16,403 nucleotides of DNA from Candidatus Woesearchaeota archaeon (GTDB taxonomy: Archaea; Nanobdellota; Nanobdellia; Woesearchaeales; WJKL01), in assembly GCA_019322815.1 (NCBI GenBank), contig JAHWIB010000029.1:1-16403 (forward strand). The letters run 5' to 3'. Each line of letters starts with the position of its first letter. The stretch's first letter is position 1. The notes below the pieces were generated by a model. The model did not search any database and had not been told where the DNA came from. It saw only the letters and a program-made list of their open reading frames with translations. The translations under genes were made by a program, and so were the position numbers. This document shows, piece after piece, positions 7,568 to 14,386 of this stretch.

Positions 7568-8451
7568 CTTTTCCTTTTCCTCTTTTTATCCTTAAAAACA
7601 ACAGTTCTATAAGGAAAAGGAATTTCAATTCCAGACTTGTCAAATCTTTCTTTAATGCTTTTGTTCAGATCAGTCCCTAATCTGAATGCAGCAAGAGGAT
7701 CTTTAGCCCATACCCATGCTCTTAAATTAACAGATGAATCTCCAAATCCAATAACTCTCACAGTGACAGCAGGCTTTCTTTCTTTCTTCTCAGCTTCTGT
7801 TCTAGTATCTAAAAATTCAGGATGTTTCTCTGCTTCCTTCTGTATTATCCTCATGGCTTTGTCAATATCTGAATCATAGCTTATCCCAAAATCTACAAAT
7901 CTGCATACTTTTTCATCTTTAATATTATAATTTTCAATTGTTGCATCACTTATTGTTGAGTTAGGAACGATTATCCTTTTATTTTCAAAATTCCTAAGCA
8001 CAGTATGCCTTAAAGTGATATCTTCAACATATCCAACATTATCTGAGAATTTGATTATATCTCCAACCCTGAATGGCTGGAATAAAGCAATAAAGATGCC
8101 ACTTATAATATTAGAAACAGCTTTTTGTGAAGCAAAACCAATGACAATAGCCAATACACCAGCGCCAGCAAATAAAGATATGGATAATCCTCTTAAAGTA
8201 GGGATCAGATAAATTGCAATTCCAATACCAATTATATAAATCAATGCAGAAATAATATGCTTGAATACCGTAAATTTGGTAGGATCAGCTTTAATATATT
8301 TAGAAGATCTTTCAAAAGACCTTGTAAGCAGTTTCTTGATAATTCTCGCAAAAACAATTGTGATAAAAAGAATAACAGCAACCAGCAAAATCCTGTTTAG
8401 ACTATTTGCAAGGATAATTTTTATTTCAGTAAAATTTATCAAATCTAGCAT
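7564..8451 (-). CDS. small-conductance mechanosensitive channel, MscS family
   Basis: 295 residues. Membrane helices at about 20-38, 63-84 and 91-125; the third is the pore-lining helix with the Gly/Ala-rich pattern SLFAGAGVLAIVIGFASQKAV. Then comes the beta domain (QPFRVGDII, 125-133; GYVEDITLRHT; IVPNSTI, 161-167) and the alpha/beta C-terminal domain, with an unusually basic end (KDKKRKRKR). The family vents solutes when membrane tension rises. Start supported by AGAGGA (8457-8462) about 5-6 nt upstream of the ATG, and a TATA box is found at 8487. It is the first gene of a four-gene overlapping operon (MscS, DUF2391-like, K+ channel, CCC-like permease). Confidence 0.95.
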   Translation of the reverse strand: MLDLINFTEIKIILANSLNRILLVAVILFITIVFARIIKKLLTRSFERSSKYIKADPTKFTVFKHIISALIYIIGIGIAIYLIPTLRGLSISLFAGAGVLAIVIGFASQKAVSNIISGIFIALFQPFRVGDIIKFSDNVGYVEDITLRHTVLRNFENKRIIVPNSTISDATIENYNIKDEKVCRFVDFGISYDSDIDKAMRIIQKEAEKHPEFLDTRTEAEKKERKPAVTVRVIGFGDSSVNLRAWVWAKDPLAAFRLGTDLNKSIKERFDKSGIEIPFPYRTVVFKDKKRKRKR

Positions 8452-8486
8452 TTTTTTCCTCTTTTTATAAATTAAATCAATTATTT

Positions 8487-8494
8487 TATTTAAA
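8487..8494 (-). promoter_or_regulatory. TATA promoter of the MscS operon
   Basis: The minus strand reads TTTAAATA in this position, preceded by AAAG. The predicted start near 8466 leaves a leader of about 15 nt holding the AGAGGA ribosome binding site. The upstream exchanger gene ends only 8 nt away at 8502. Confidence 0.5.
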
Positions 8495-8501
8495 CTTTAT
8501 G

Positions 8502-9572
8502 TTATACTAACCCATTAACAAATAACAGCATCATAAATATTGTATATAATATCAAAAATACTGTTCCTTCTATCCTTCTTATTGACCAATAACTCCTTAT
8601 AAAAACTAAAAGCATAATGCTCATTAATATCATAAATGGTGCAGTGAAATATAAGGTGCCTTTAATGATAGAAATTGGTTTAATCAATCCAGAAACTCCG
8701 ATTATCAAAAAGATATTTGCAATATTTGATCCAATAACATTGCCAACAGCAATATTTCCATAGCCTTTTAATGCAGCTGAAACAGAAACAAAAAGTTCTG
8801 GCAATGAAGTGCCTATTGCTATTAAGCTTAATCCAATTATATTTTCAGGAACGTTAAATAAATTTGCAAAAAATATTGCTTCTTCAACTAAATATTTAGC
8901 ACCAAACACAACAGCAGCTCCTGAAATAATTGTAATTAAAAAATCTTTGATCAACCCAGCTTTAAACAATTCCTGTTCTTTTTTCTTCTGAGTAGGGCTT
9001 ATTTTCTTCCTTCTGTGATTTTTCCTGTAATTTAATCCAGATATTATCTTGCTTCTTATTGTCATTATATATCTAAATCTAAAAAAGTATCTTAAAAAAT
9101 GACCAAAATGATACTCTTCAAATTCAGGCTGTTCTTCAATTAAAAAAGCCATATAAGCAACATACAATAATAGTAATATCCCAGCCTCTATTTTTGAAAT
9201 TATTCCATTAGTCATAAAAAGATAAAACAAAACAGAAGCAAAAAGCATTATTAATCCGTCTCTCCATACCATTTCTTTTTTTGTTTTTATTATAGCTATT
9301 GTTGCTGCTACTCCAATTATTAGACCAATATTTGCAATATTTGATCCAACAACATTCCCAATTATAATTCCGCTTGCATTTTTTATAGAAGCAACTACTG
9401 ATGAAGCTAATTCAGGGATAGATGTTCCTAAAGCAACTAATGTCAATCCAATGATAAATTCCGATATTCCTAATTTTTTTGCTATACTGGCAGAAGATTT
9501 GATAAAAAAATCTGCTCCTTTTACTAATAAGACCAGTCCAGCAATAAATAATAATGCTTCAACATATACCAT
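8502..9572 (-). CDS. Na+/Ca2+ exchanger-family (CaCA) antiporter
   Basis: 356 residues with two homologous halves of about five membrane helices. Alpha-1 repeat: VALGTSIPE (46-54) and GNVVGSNIANIG (72-83). Alpha-2 repeat: GTSLPE (254-259) and GNVIGSNIAN (277-286). The ion-coordinating acids E54 and E259 are present, as in the archaeal exchanger of known structure. A basic cytoplasmic loop (about 150-205, many Lys/Arg) joins the halves. Expected role: Ca2+ (or another cation) extrusion driven by Na+ or H+; ion choice unproven. No ribosome binding site precedes the ATG; TATATAAATA (minus strand, 9595-9604) is 25-30 nt upstream, so it is probably leaderless. It sits just upstream of the MscS operon on the same strand. 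Confidence 0.95.
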   Translation of the reverse strand: MVYVEALLFIAGLVLLVKGADFFIKSSASIAKKLGISEFIIGLTLVALGTSIPELASSVVASIKNASGIIIGNVVGSNIANIGLIIGVAATIAIIKTKKEMVWRDGLIMLFASVLFYLFMTNGIISKIEAGILLLLYVAYMAFLIEEQPEFEEYHFGHFLRYFFRFRYIMTIRSKIISGLNYRKNHRRKKISPTQKKKEQELFKAGLIKDFLITIISGAAVVFGAKYLVEEAIFFANLFNVPENIIGLSLIAIGTSLPELFVSVSAALKGYGNIAVGNVIGSNIANIFLIIGVSGLIKPISIIKGTLYFTAPFMILMSIMLLVFIRSYWSIRRIEGTVFLILYTIFMMLLFVNGLV

Positions 9573-9594
9573 TATTTTAATAAATTGAAATTAA

Positions 9595-9604
9595 TATTTA
9601 TATA
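9595..9604 (-). promoter_or_regulatory. TATA promoter of the CaCA exchanger
   Basis: The minus strand reads TATATAAATA, with its centre about 28 nt from the ATG at 9572, fitting a leaderless start. Confidence 0.6.
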
Positions 9605-9620
9605 TCTTTGTATTATAAAA

Positions 9621-9632
9621 TATTTATAAATA
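9621..9632 (+). promoter_or_regulatory. TATA promoter of the JAB-like gene
   Basis: TATTTATAAATA is centred about 27 nt upstream of the ATG at 9653, again a leaderless arrangement. It lies back to back with the exchanger promoter, the two boxes only 16 nt apart. Confidence 0.55.
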
Positions 9633-9652
9633 ACTTACTTTTCTCTTTTTCT

Positions 9653-10393
9653 ATGATTGAAAGATCATTGCTTGAGAAAATATTAACAGATGAAAATACC
9701 ATTAGACTTTTAAGTCAATGTTTTGGCTATACTAATTCAAAAAATAGAGAAGCTGGATTTGAAGTATATTTTGTTGTTGGTATAGTCTTTCCTGAAAATG
9801 ATAAATTAATATTTTCAAAAAGAATTAAAGGAAGAGGCCATCATATAGAAGTTTCTAAAGCTAGGTACTGTACTAATCATTATATTAATAAAGATTCTAA
9901 TTTAATGTATCCTGTTTTTAGTTTTCATGTTCATCCTAGAGCTAAGACTGAAAAACATTATCCTTCATTAAAAGATTTAAAAAATGCTATAAGAGATTAT
10001 AAAGCATTCCAGGAAGTTTCAGAATTGATCTCTGAAAACAGAGCAGAAGCCTGCTCAAAATATTGGGGAAAATATGAAATGCCAAGATCTAAATCAAAAA
10101 AACATGCAAGTTTAATTCATGCTGTTAAAGAATTTAGACATGATTCTTTTGGAATGGTTGCACCTATTAGAGCAATAGCAGCAGAATGCAGTAGAAAAGA
10201 AACTCCTCTTTTAATATATCAATTTACTGATGCGCCTGATATAGATTTAGATAAAGTGCCTAAATCAAAAGCAACTAAACTATATAAAAATTGGGTAGAT
10301 CAAAGAATAATAAGGGAAGCACGTGTTAATTATATTCAAGATGAACAGCGGATTGATAATTTAGAATTAGCTGTAACGGGATTTGCTGCTTAA
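9653..10393 (+). CDS. JAB/MPN-like (putative JAMM metal site) protein
   Basis: 246 residues counted from MIERSLL. A possible JAMM zinc pattern is visible: E37 in GFEVYFVVGIVF, then HVHP (H92, H94) and PSLKDL (S105, D108), that is Glu followed by H-x-H, Ser and x-x-Asp. The loop between H94 and S105 is about 10 residues, longer than the usual 7, so a catalytic deubiquitinase- or desampylase-like role is only a suggestion. The rest (110-246) is mixed alpha/beta with a basic patch (PRSKSKKHASL) and I do not recognise it. I chose the ATG at 9653 over the upstream TTG at 9608 because the TATA box lies 27 nt upstream of 9653 and no ribosome binding site exists. It stands alone, divergent from the exchanger. 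No ubiquitin-like gene is seen nearby. Confidence 0.6.
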   Translation: MIERSLLEKILTDENTIRLLSQCFGYTNSKNREAGFEVYFVVGIVFPENDKLIFSKRIKGRGHHIEVSKARYCTNHYINKDSNLMYPVFSFHVHPRAKTEKHYPSLKDLKNAIRDYKAFQEVSELISENRAEACSKYWGKYEMPRSKSKKHASLIHAVKEFRHDSFGMVAPIRAIAAECSRKETPLLIYQFTDAPDIDLDKVPKSKATKLYKNWVDQRIIREARVNYIQDEQRIDNLELAVTGFAA

Positions 10394-10407
10394 ATCTAGC
10401 TATTTCA

Positions 10408-10424
10408 GCCGAAATCTTTATATA
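10408..10424 (+). promoter_or_regulatory. strong BRE/TATA promoter of the mini-histone gene
   Basis: GCCGAAATC followed by TTTATATA is close to the ideal archaeal promoter. The start is predicted near 10444-10448, giving a leader of about 25 nt that ends in a strong ribosome binding site. Confidence 0.7.
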
Positions 10425-10469
10425 TTAGAATTCAACTATAAAATTTAAAATTTAAAGGGGGATGATAAT

Positions 10470-10631
10470 ATGTTGATAGTAAAAGCAAAAATTAAAAGTA
10501 TAGTTCCTGGCTATAATGTTGCAGGTGATTTTGCTGAAAAATTAAATGCAAAAGCTCAAGAATTAGTAAAAGAAGCTCAAAAAAGAGCAGAAGCCAACGG
10601 AAGAAAAACAATAATGGCAAAGGATTTGTAA
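10470..10631 (+). CDS. 53-residue histone-fold protein with shortened helix 3
   Basis: The sequence runs MLIVKAKIKSIVPG (helix 1 region), YNV (loop 1), a long charged helix (about 18-43, AGDFAEKL...KRAEANG), GRKTIM (loop 2 with the RKT-type contact motif) and ends at AKDL where helix 3 should begin. It aligns part by part with the histone at 797 (HSGRKTVHEGDV against ANGRKTIMAKDL) but lacks the last 10 or so residues that in ordinary archaeal histones help dimers stack. Short histone-fold proteins related to DUF1931/NF-Y-type sequences are known in archaea; the exact role is unclear. GGGGGATGAT (10457-10466) is a strong ribosome binding site, with a near-consensus promoter upstream and a T-tract downstream. 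This looks like a highly expressed single gene. Confidence 0.85.
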   Translation: MLIVKAKIKSIVPGYNVAGDFAEKLNAKAQELVKEAQKRAEANGRKTIMAKDL

Positions 10632-10634
10632 AAT

Positions 10635-10656
10635 CTTTTTCTTTTTCTTTATTTTT
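10635..10656 (+). terminator. T-tract terminator after the mini-histone gene
   Basis: Three to four T runs (CTTTTTCTTTTTCTTTATTTTT) start four bases after the stop codon, the usual archaeal signal. Confidence 0.7.
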
Positions 10657-10665
10657 ACAAGAAAA

Positions 10666-10674
10666 TTTATAAAA
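10666..10674 (+). promoter_or_regulatory. TATA promoter of polB
   Basis: TTTATAAAA is centred about 28 nt upstream of the polB ATG and no ribosome binding site follows, so polB is probably leaderless. Confidence 0.55.
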
Positions 10675-10697
10675 TCTATACTATTCTATACTGAATT

Positions 10698-13157
10698 ATG
10701 GGGGCAGATAAAGTACAGTTCTATCCTTTGGATATAACCTATAGAATAGAGAATGATAAAACAAGGATTTTATTATTTGGCAGAACAATCAATAAGAAAC
10801 AAATTTGTGTTATTGATGAAAAATTTGAGCCTTATTTCTATGTTCTGCTGAGAGATGAAAACAATATTGAAGATTTATGCAGCAAAGTTGTAAAAATCTC
10901 TGTTGAAGAAAAAGACAGAGAAGCAAAAGTAATCAAAACAGAAGTTGTTGAAAAGAAGTTTTTAGGAAAAAAGAGAAAAGCCATAAAAGTATTTGTAAAA
11001 ATCCCTCCGGATGTTCCAGTGATAAGGAATGTAATTAAGGAGTGGGATATAATTGAAAGCATTAATGAATTTGACATTCCTTTCACAAGAAGATATTTGA
11101 TTGATAAAAGCATAACTCCATCAACATTGGTTGAAGCAGAAGGGGAATTTATCAACATAAAGAGCAAAGTTCCATGCCTGAACGCAGAAAAGATAGAGCA
11201 GTCAAGCACAGATTCTATAAAAGAGCCAAAAATCCTTGCATTTGATATTGAAACATATAACCCCTCTGGAAAAACATATGAGCCTGAAAAATATCCAATA
11301 ATAATGGTTGCTTTCTATGGCAAAGACTATAAAAAAGTCATTACATGGAAAAGATTCAAGACAGAAGAAGATTATATTGAATTTGTTGATGGAGAAGTTG
11401 AATTGATAAACAGATTCAAGGAGATTATTGAAAAGCAGAAGCCAGATATCATTACAGGCTATTATTCAGATGGCTTTGATTTTCCATATATTATTGCAAG
11501 AGCAAAAAAATACAATATTGATCTAGACCTGGGATTAGATTATTCAGTTTTAAAATCAAAAAGAGGAAGAAAAGATTCAATACAGTTAACAGGAATAATT
11601 CATTTGGATGTTTTCAAATTTGTTAGAAAAGTATTAAGCAGAAGCATGGATACTGAATCTTATTCTTTAGATAATGTTGCTGCTGAGATTCTTGGAGAAA
11701 GAAAGATAGAAGTAGATATTACAAATCTTGCAGCAGCATGGGATAAAGGAGGCAAAGAACTGGAAATGTTCTGCAAATATAACCTTAAAGATGCAGATAT
11801 TACTTATAAATTATGCTTAAAGGTTCTTCCTAATATAGAAGAGATGGTAAAGATTATTGGTTTGCCTGTATATGATATAAATAGAATGGGCTCCAGCCAG
11901 CTGGTTGAATGGTACATCTTAAAGCAGACAAAAGATTTTAATGAACTTGCTCCTAACAAGCCGCATTATGAGGAAATCAATGAAAGAAGGCAGCACAGAT
12001 ATAAAGGAGCATTTGTTTTTGAGCCAAAGCCTGGCTTGTATAGAGATATTGTTGTTTTTGATTTCAGAAGCCTGTATCCAACCATAATAACCTCTCATAA
12101 TATAGGGCCTTCTACTTTAAACTGCGGCTGCTGCAAGGTTGATGAAAAATTTGTTCCTGTTAAAGAAAAAAAATTATGGTTCTGCAATAAGAAAAAAGGT
12201 TTTCTGCCGGCAATACTAGAAGACTTGATCACAAGAAGGATGAGGATTAAAGAAATGTTAAAAGAAAAAAAAGACATCATGCTTGTAGCAAGAAGCGACA
12301 GCTTGAAATTATTGGCAAATGCCTTTTATGGATATCTTGGATTTTTTGGAGCAAGATGGTACTGCTTTGAATGCGCTCAGTCAGTAACAGCTTATGGAAG
12401 GCATTATATCCAGAAAGTAATCAACTCAGCAGCTGATTCTAATTTTGAGGTTCTTTACTCTGATACAGACAGTGTTTTTTTGACATTAGGAAACAAAAAG
12501 AAAGAAGATGCTTTGAATTTTGTAGACAAGATAAACAAAGACCTTCCAGGAATAATGGAATTAGAGTATGAAGGGTTCTACCCGTCAGGAATATTTGTTT
12601 CTGCAAAAGAAGGAGGTTATGGAGCAAAGAAAAAATATGCTTTGATTGATGAAAAAGAAAATATAAAGATAACTGGCTTTGAAACAGTAAGGAGAAACTG
12701 GAGCTTTATTGCAAAAGAAGTGCAGGAAGAGGTTTTGAATATCATATTAAAAGAAAATGCTCCTATGAAAGCAATTGAATATGCAAAAGGCACAATAAAA
12801 GATATAAGGGATAAAAAAATAAAGAACAATAAATTAGTTATCTTTACCCAGCTGCAGAAACCTCTTGAAGAATACACAGCTGTTGGTCCTCATGTTGCTG
12901 TTGCAAGAAGATTAGCAGCAAGAGGGGAAGACATTGGCCCTGGTTCTTTAATAAAATTTATAGTAACAGAAGGCTCTGGCATTATAAGAGAAAGAGCAAA
13001 GATTCCAGAAGAAGTGGAAGAAGGAAACTATGATACAAATTATTATATAGAACATCAGATAATTCCCTCTATTGAAAGAATCTTTAATGTCTTAGGCTAT
13101 ACAAAGGAAGATTTATTAGAAAGCAAAGAACAAAGCAAATTAGGGAAATTTTTTTAA
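10698..13157 (+). CDS. polB: family B DNA polymerase
   Basis: 819 residues; replicative or repair polymerase with proofreading. N-terminal domain 1-175. Exonuclease motifs: ExoI FDIET (D183, E185), ExoII ITGYYSDGFDFPY (D261; the usual second residue pair NSDNFDFPY is partly altered to SDGFDF), ExoIII YNLKDAD (Y361, D365). Polymerase motifs: A DFRSLYP (D455), B K537...NAFYGY (541-546), C YSDTDS (D589, D591). Fingers/palm cysteines C476/C478/C479 and C496 resemble the structural Cys sites of other archaeal enzymes. The protein ends in QSKLGKFF (812-819), a textbook PCNA-interacting (PIP) box, so it should be clamp-tethered. No intein or split. Leaderless, with the mini-histone and its terminator upstream. 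Confidence 0.97.
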   Translation: MGADKVQFYPLDITYRIENDKTRILLFGRTINKKQICVIDEKFEPYFYVLLRDENNIEDLCSKVVKISVEEKDREAKVIKTEVVEKKFLGKKRKAIKVFVKIPPDVPVIRNVIKEWDIIESINEFDIPFTRRYLIDKSITPSTLVEAEGEFINIKSKVPCLNAEKIEQSSTDSIKEPKILAFDIETYNPSGKTYEPEKYPIIMVAFYGKDYKKVITWKRFKTEEDYIEFVDGEVELINRFKEIIEKQKPDIITGYYSDGFDFPYIIARAKKYNIDLDLGLDYSVLKSKRGRKDSIQLTGIIHLDVFKFVRKVLSRSMDTESYSLDNVAAEILGERKIEVDITNLAAAWDKGGKELEMFCKYNLKDADITYKLCLKVLPNIEEMVKIIGLPVYDINRMGSSQLVEWYILKQTKDFNELAPNKPHYEEINERRQHRYKGAFVFEPKPGLYRDIVVFDFRSLYPTIITSHNIGPSTLNCGCCKVDEKFVPVKEKKLWFCNKKKGFLPAILEDLITRRMRIKEMLKEKKDIMLVARSDSLKLLANAFYGYLGFFGARWYCFECAQSVTAYGRHYIQKVINSAADSNFEVLYSDTDSVFLTLGNKKKEDALNFVDKINKDLPGIMELEYEGFYPSGIFVSAKEGGYGAKKKYALIDEKENIKITGFETVRRNWSFIAKEVQEEVLNIILKENAPMKAIEYAKGTIKDIRDKKIKNNKLVIFTQLQKPLEEYTAVGPHVAVARRLAARGEDIGPGSLIKFIVTEGSGIIRERAKIPEEVEEGNYDTNYYIEHQIIPSIERIFNVLGYTKEDLLESKEQSKLGKFF

Positions 13158-13158
13158 A

Positions 13159-13208
13159 ACATTTTATTCCACCAGTCACAAATGGTAGTCCTATTTGGAA
13201 TAAAATGT
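13159..13208. repeat. perfect 13-bp inverted repeat (stem 1) after polB
   Basis: ACATTTTATTCCA (13159-13171) and TGGAATAAAATGT (13196-13208) are perfect reverse complements around a 24-nt loop, which itself contains ACCA/TGGT (13171-13174 with 13183-13186). It begins 2 nt after the polB stop codon. There is no T-run after the stem, so it is not a standard terminator. Confidence 0.85.
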
Positions 13209-13242
13209 GCTCAAAAGCGAGTGACCCTGAGCCCAAATAGGA
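13189..13242. repeat. 10-bp inverted repeat (stem 2) overlapping stem 1
   Basis: TCCTATTTGG (13189-13198) pairs perfectly with CCAAATAGGA (13233-13242). It shares TGG (13196-13198) with stem 1, so the two stems exclude each other in part. Inside, GCTCA (13209-13213) pairs with TGAGC (13228-13232), directly next to the stem. GTGACC (13221-13226) can pair with GTCAC at 13175-13179 or with GGTCAC at 13280-13285. This is an unusually structured noncoding stretch; RNA or DNA function unknown. Confidence 0.75.
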
Positions 13243-13263
13243 TATATATATATATATATATAT
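13242..13263. repeat. (AT)11 dinucleotide tract
   Basis: A 22-nt uninterrupted AT repeat. It lies 34-55 nt upstream of the zinc-ribbon ATG, so part of it could serve as a TATA box. It is also a site prone to length change by slippage. Confidence 0.9.
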
Positions 13264-13296
13264 CAGTTTAACTGGCAATGGTCACGATCTATTGAT

Positions 13297-13410
13297 ATGA
13301 CATCAACAAAATGCCCTGAATGCGGAGAAGAGATGGAGAATCAAAGAACTCCAACAAACAATATTATCTGGCATAGATGGCAGTGCCCTAAATGCGGGTT
13401 TAAAGAATAA
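13297..13410 (+). CDS. 37-residue two-CxxC zinc-ribbon protein
   Basis: The sequence begins MTSTKCPECGEEME (C6, C9), has a linker with IIWHRWQ and ends in CPKCGFKE (C30, C33). Two CPxCG knuckles about 20 residues apart form a classic zinc ribbon; the whole protein is just that. Small proteins of this kind in archaea often bind nucleic acids or other proteins, but the partner is not identifiable. No good ribosome binding site precedes the ATG; the (AT)11 tract may act as promoter with a near-leaderless start. The frame is open upstream to 13231 with no other start codon. It converges with the HD-GYP gene, 6 nt apart. Confidence 0.75.
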   Translation: MTSTKCPECGEEMENQRTPTNNIIWHRWQCPKCGFKE

Positions 13411-13416
13411 AATATT

Positions 13417-14337
13417 TTAAGCAGCTAAAAGATATTCAACTACTTCTTTTTTGGCAATATCTGGATGGAATTGTTTTCCAGATTGTTTAACTATTTCATC
13501 CAAAGCCTGTTCAGGCGTCTTTCCTCTCCAAGGCCTATGGGTCATTGCATCATAAGCATCAGCAACACTTATTATTGTAGCTGAGAAAGGTATATCCTTG
13601 CCTTTTTTTCCATCAGGATATCCAGTGCCGTCCCACCTTTCATGATGGAATCTTGAGCCGTCAGCCAGATGGCCGTTTCCATTTTTTCTTAATATAAAAT
13701 ATCCTATTAATGGATGCCTTTGCATTAATTTTTTTTCATCCTGGGTTAATAATCTATTTTCATAAACTTCTTTTGGCATTACTATTTTACCTACATCATG
13801 GAGATCTGCACTTTCTTCTATCTGTTTTGTTTGATTAGAATCTACACCTATGGTTTTGCATAATTTTACTGCATATTTTGCAACTCTTTTGCAGTGCGCT
13901 GAGGTTGCAACATTTTCCATATCTGTAATTCTTCTGCTTTCATCTGCAGCTAATATTACACTTTCCATTCCTCTGATATAATCCTCTCTTTTTGAAACCT
14001 GATGATATTTAACTATTCTATTTAGAAATTCTTCATCTCCTTCTGATAATAATTGATGGTAAGATGAAAAACCAAATTCATTTCCTACAATATTAGATAA
14101 TATTGGCCCGACATTTCTTAGATATGCTCCTAACTTTTTTTGATTATCTATGTAAGAGATTGCCTGATAGACTAAGGCTAAATATGCTCCTAGAACTTGT
14201 TTTGGTTTAAATCCAGAATTAATTGCAGCAAAACTCTCTGCAAAATCATCAAATAATTTTACATGCACATCAATAAAAGTTCCAATCCCTGCTTCCCTTA
14301 ATTTTTTTCTTATAGCACTCTCTGTATTGTCATCCAT
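13417..14337 (-). CDS. HD-GYP domain protein (putative cyclic-dinucleotide phosphodiesterase)
   Basis: 306 residues. The C-terminal half (about 140-306) is a full HD-GYP domain: SAHCKRVAKY (H148), ADLHDVGKI (H180, D181), QRHPLIGYFIL (H208), HHERWDGTGYPDG (H231, H232, GYP 239-241), VADAYDAM (258-265) and KQFHPDI (289-294). All metal-binding positions and the GYP signature are intact, so it should be an active hydrolase; in bacteria the domain degrades cyclic di-GMP or related dinucleotides. The N-terminal 140 residues are alpha-helical by composition, soluble and unrecognised, possibly a sensor. AGAGG (14345-14349) supports the start. HD-GYP proteins are uncommon in archaea, so acquisition from bacteria is possible, though base composition matches the neighbours. 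No GGDEF cyclase is in the window. Confidence 0.92.
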   Translation of the reverse strand: MDDNTESAIRKKLREAGIGTFIDVHVKLFDDFAESFAAINSGFKPKQVLGAYLALVYQAISYIDNQKKLGAYLRNVGPILSNIVGNEFGFSSYHQLLSEGDEEFLNRIVKYHQVSKREDYIRGMESVILAADESRRITDMENVATSAHCKRVAKYAVKLCKTIGVDSNQTKQIEESADLHDVGKIVMPKEVYENRLLTQDEKKLMQRHPLIGYFILRKNGNGHLADGSRFHHERWDGTGYPDGKKGKDIPFSATIISVADAYDAMTHRPWRGKTPEQALDEIVKQSGKQFHPDIAKKEVVEYLLAA

Positions 14338-14386
14338 GTTATTGCCTCTTTTATTTGTACCACTGTAAAATTTTTTTGATTGTGCT

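Noticed and set aside
9608..9652. TTG-started N-terminal extension of the JAB-like protein
   Set aside because: It would begin upstream of the TATA box at 9621-9632; the ATG at 9653 is at the right distance for a leaderless start.
10394..10697. Replication origin next to polB
   Set aside because: No Cdc6/Orc1 gene or ORB-like repeats; the gap is explained by a promoter, the 53-codon gene, its terminator and the polB promoter.
10698..13157. Intein or split in the DNA polymerase
   Set aside because: All exonuclease and polymerase motifs occur at normal spacing in one 819-residue frame.
13159..13263. Mobile element or MITE with terminal inverted repeats
   Set aside because: No flanking target duplication, no second copy in the window and no transposase nearby. 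The two inverted repeats interlock rather than bound a unit.
13084..13278. Minus-strand open frame through the (AT)11 tract
   Set aside because: Its IYIYIY stretch is a product of the repeat, and it covers the end of polB in antisense; no start signal.
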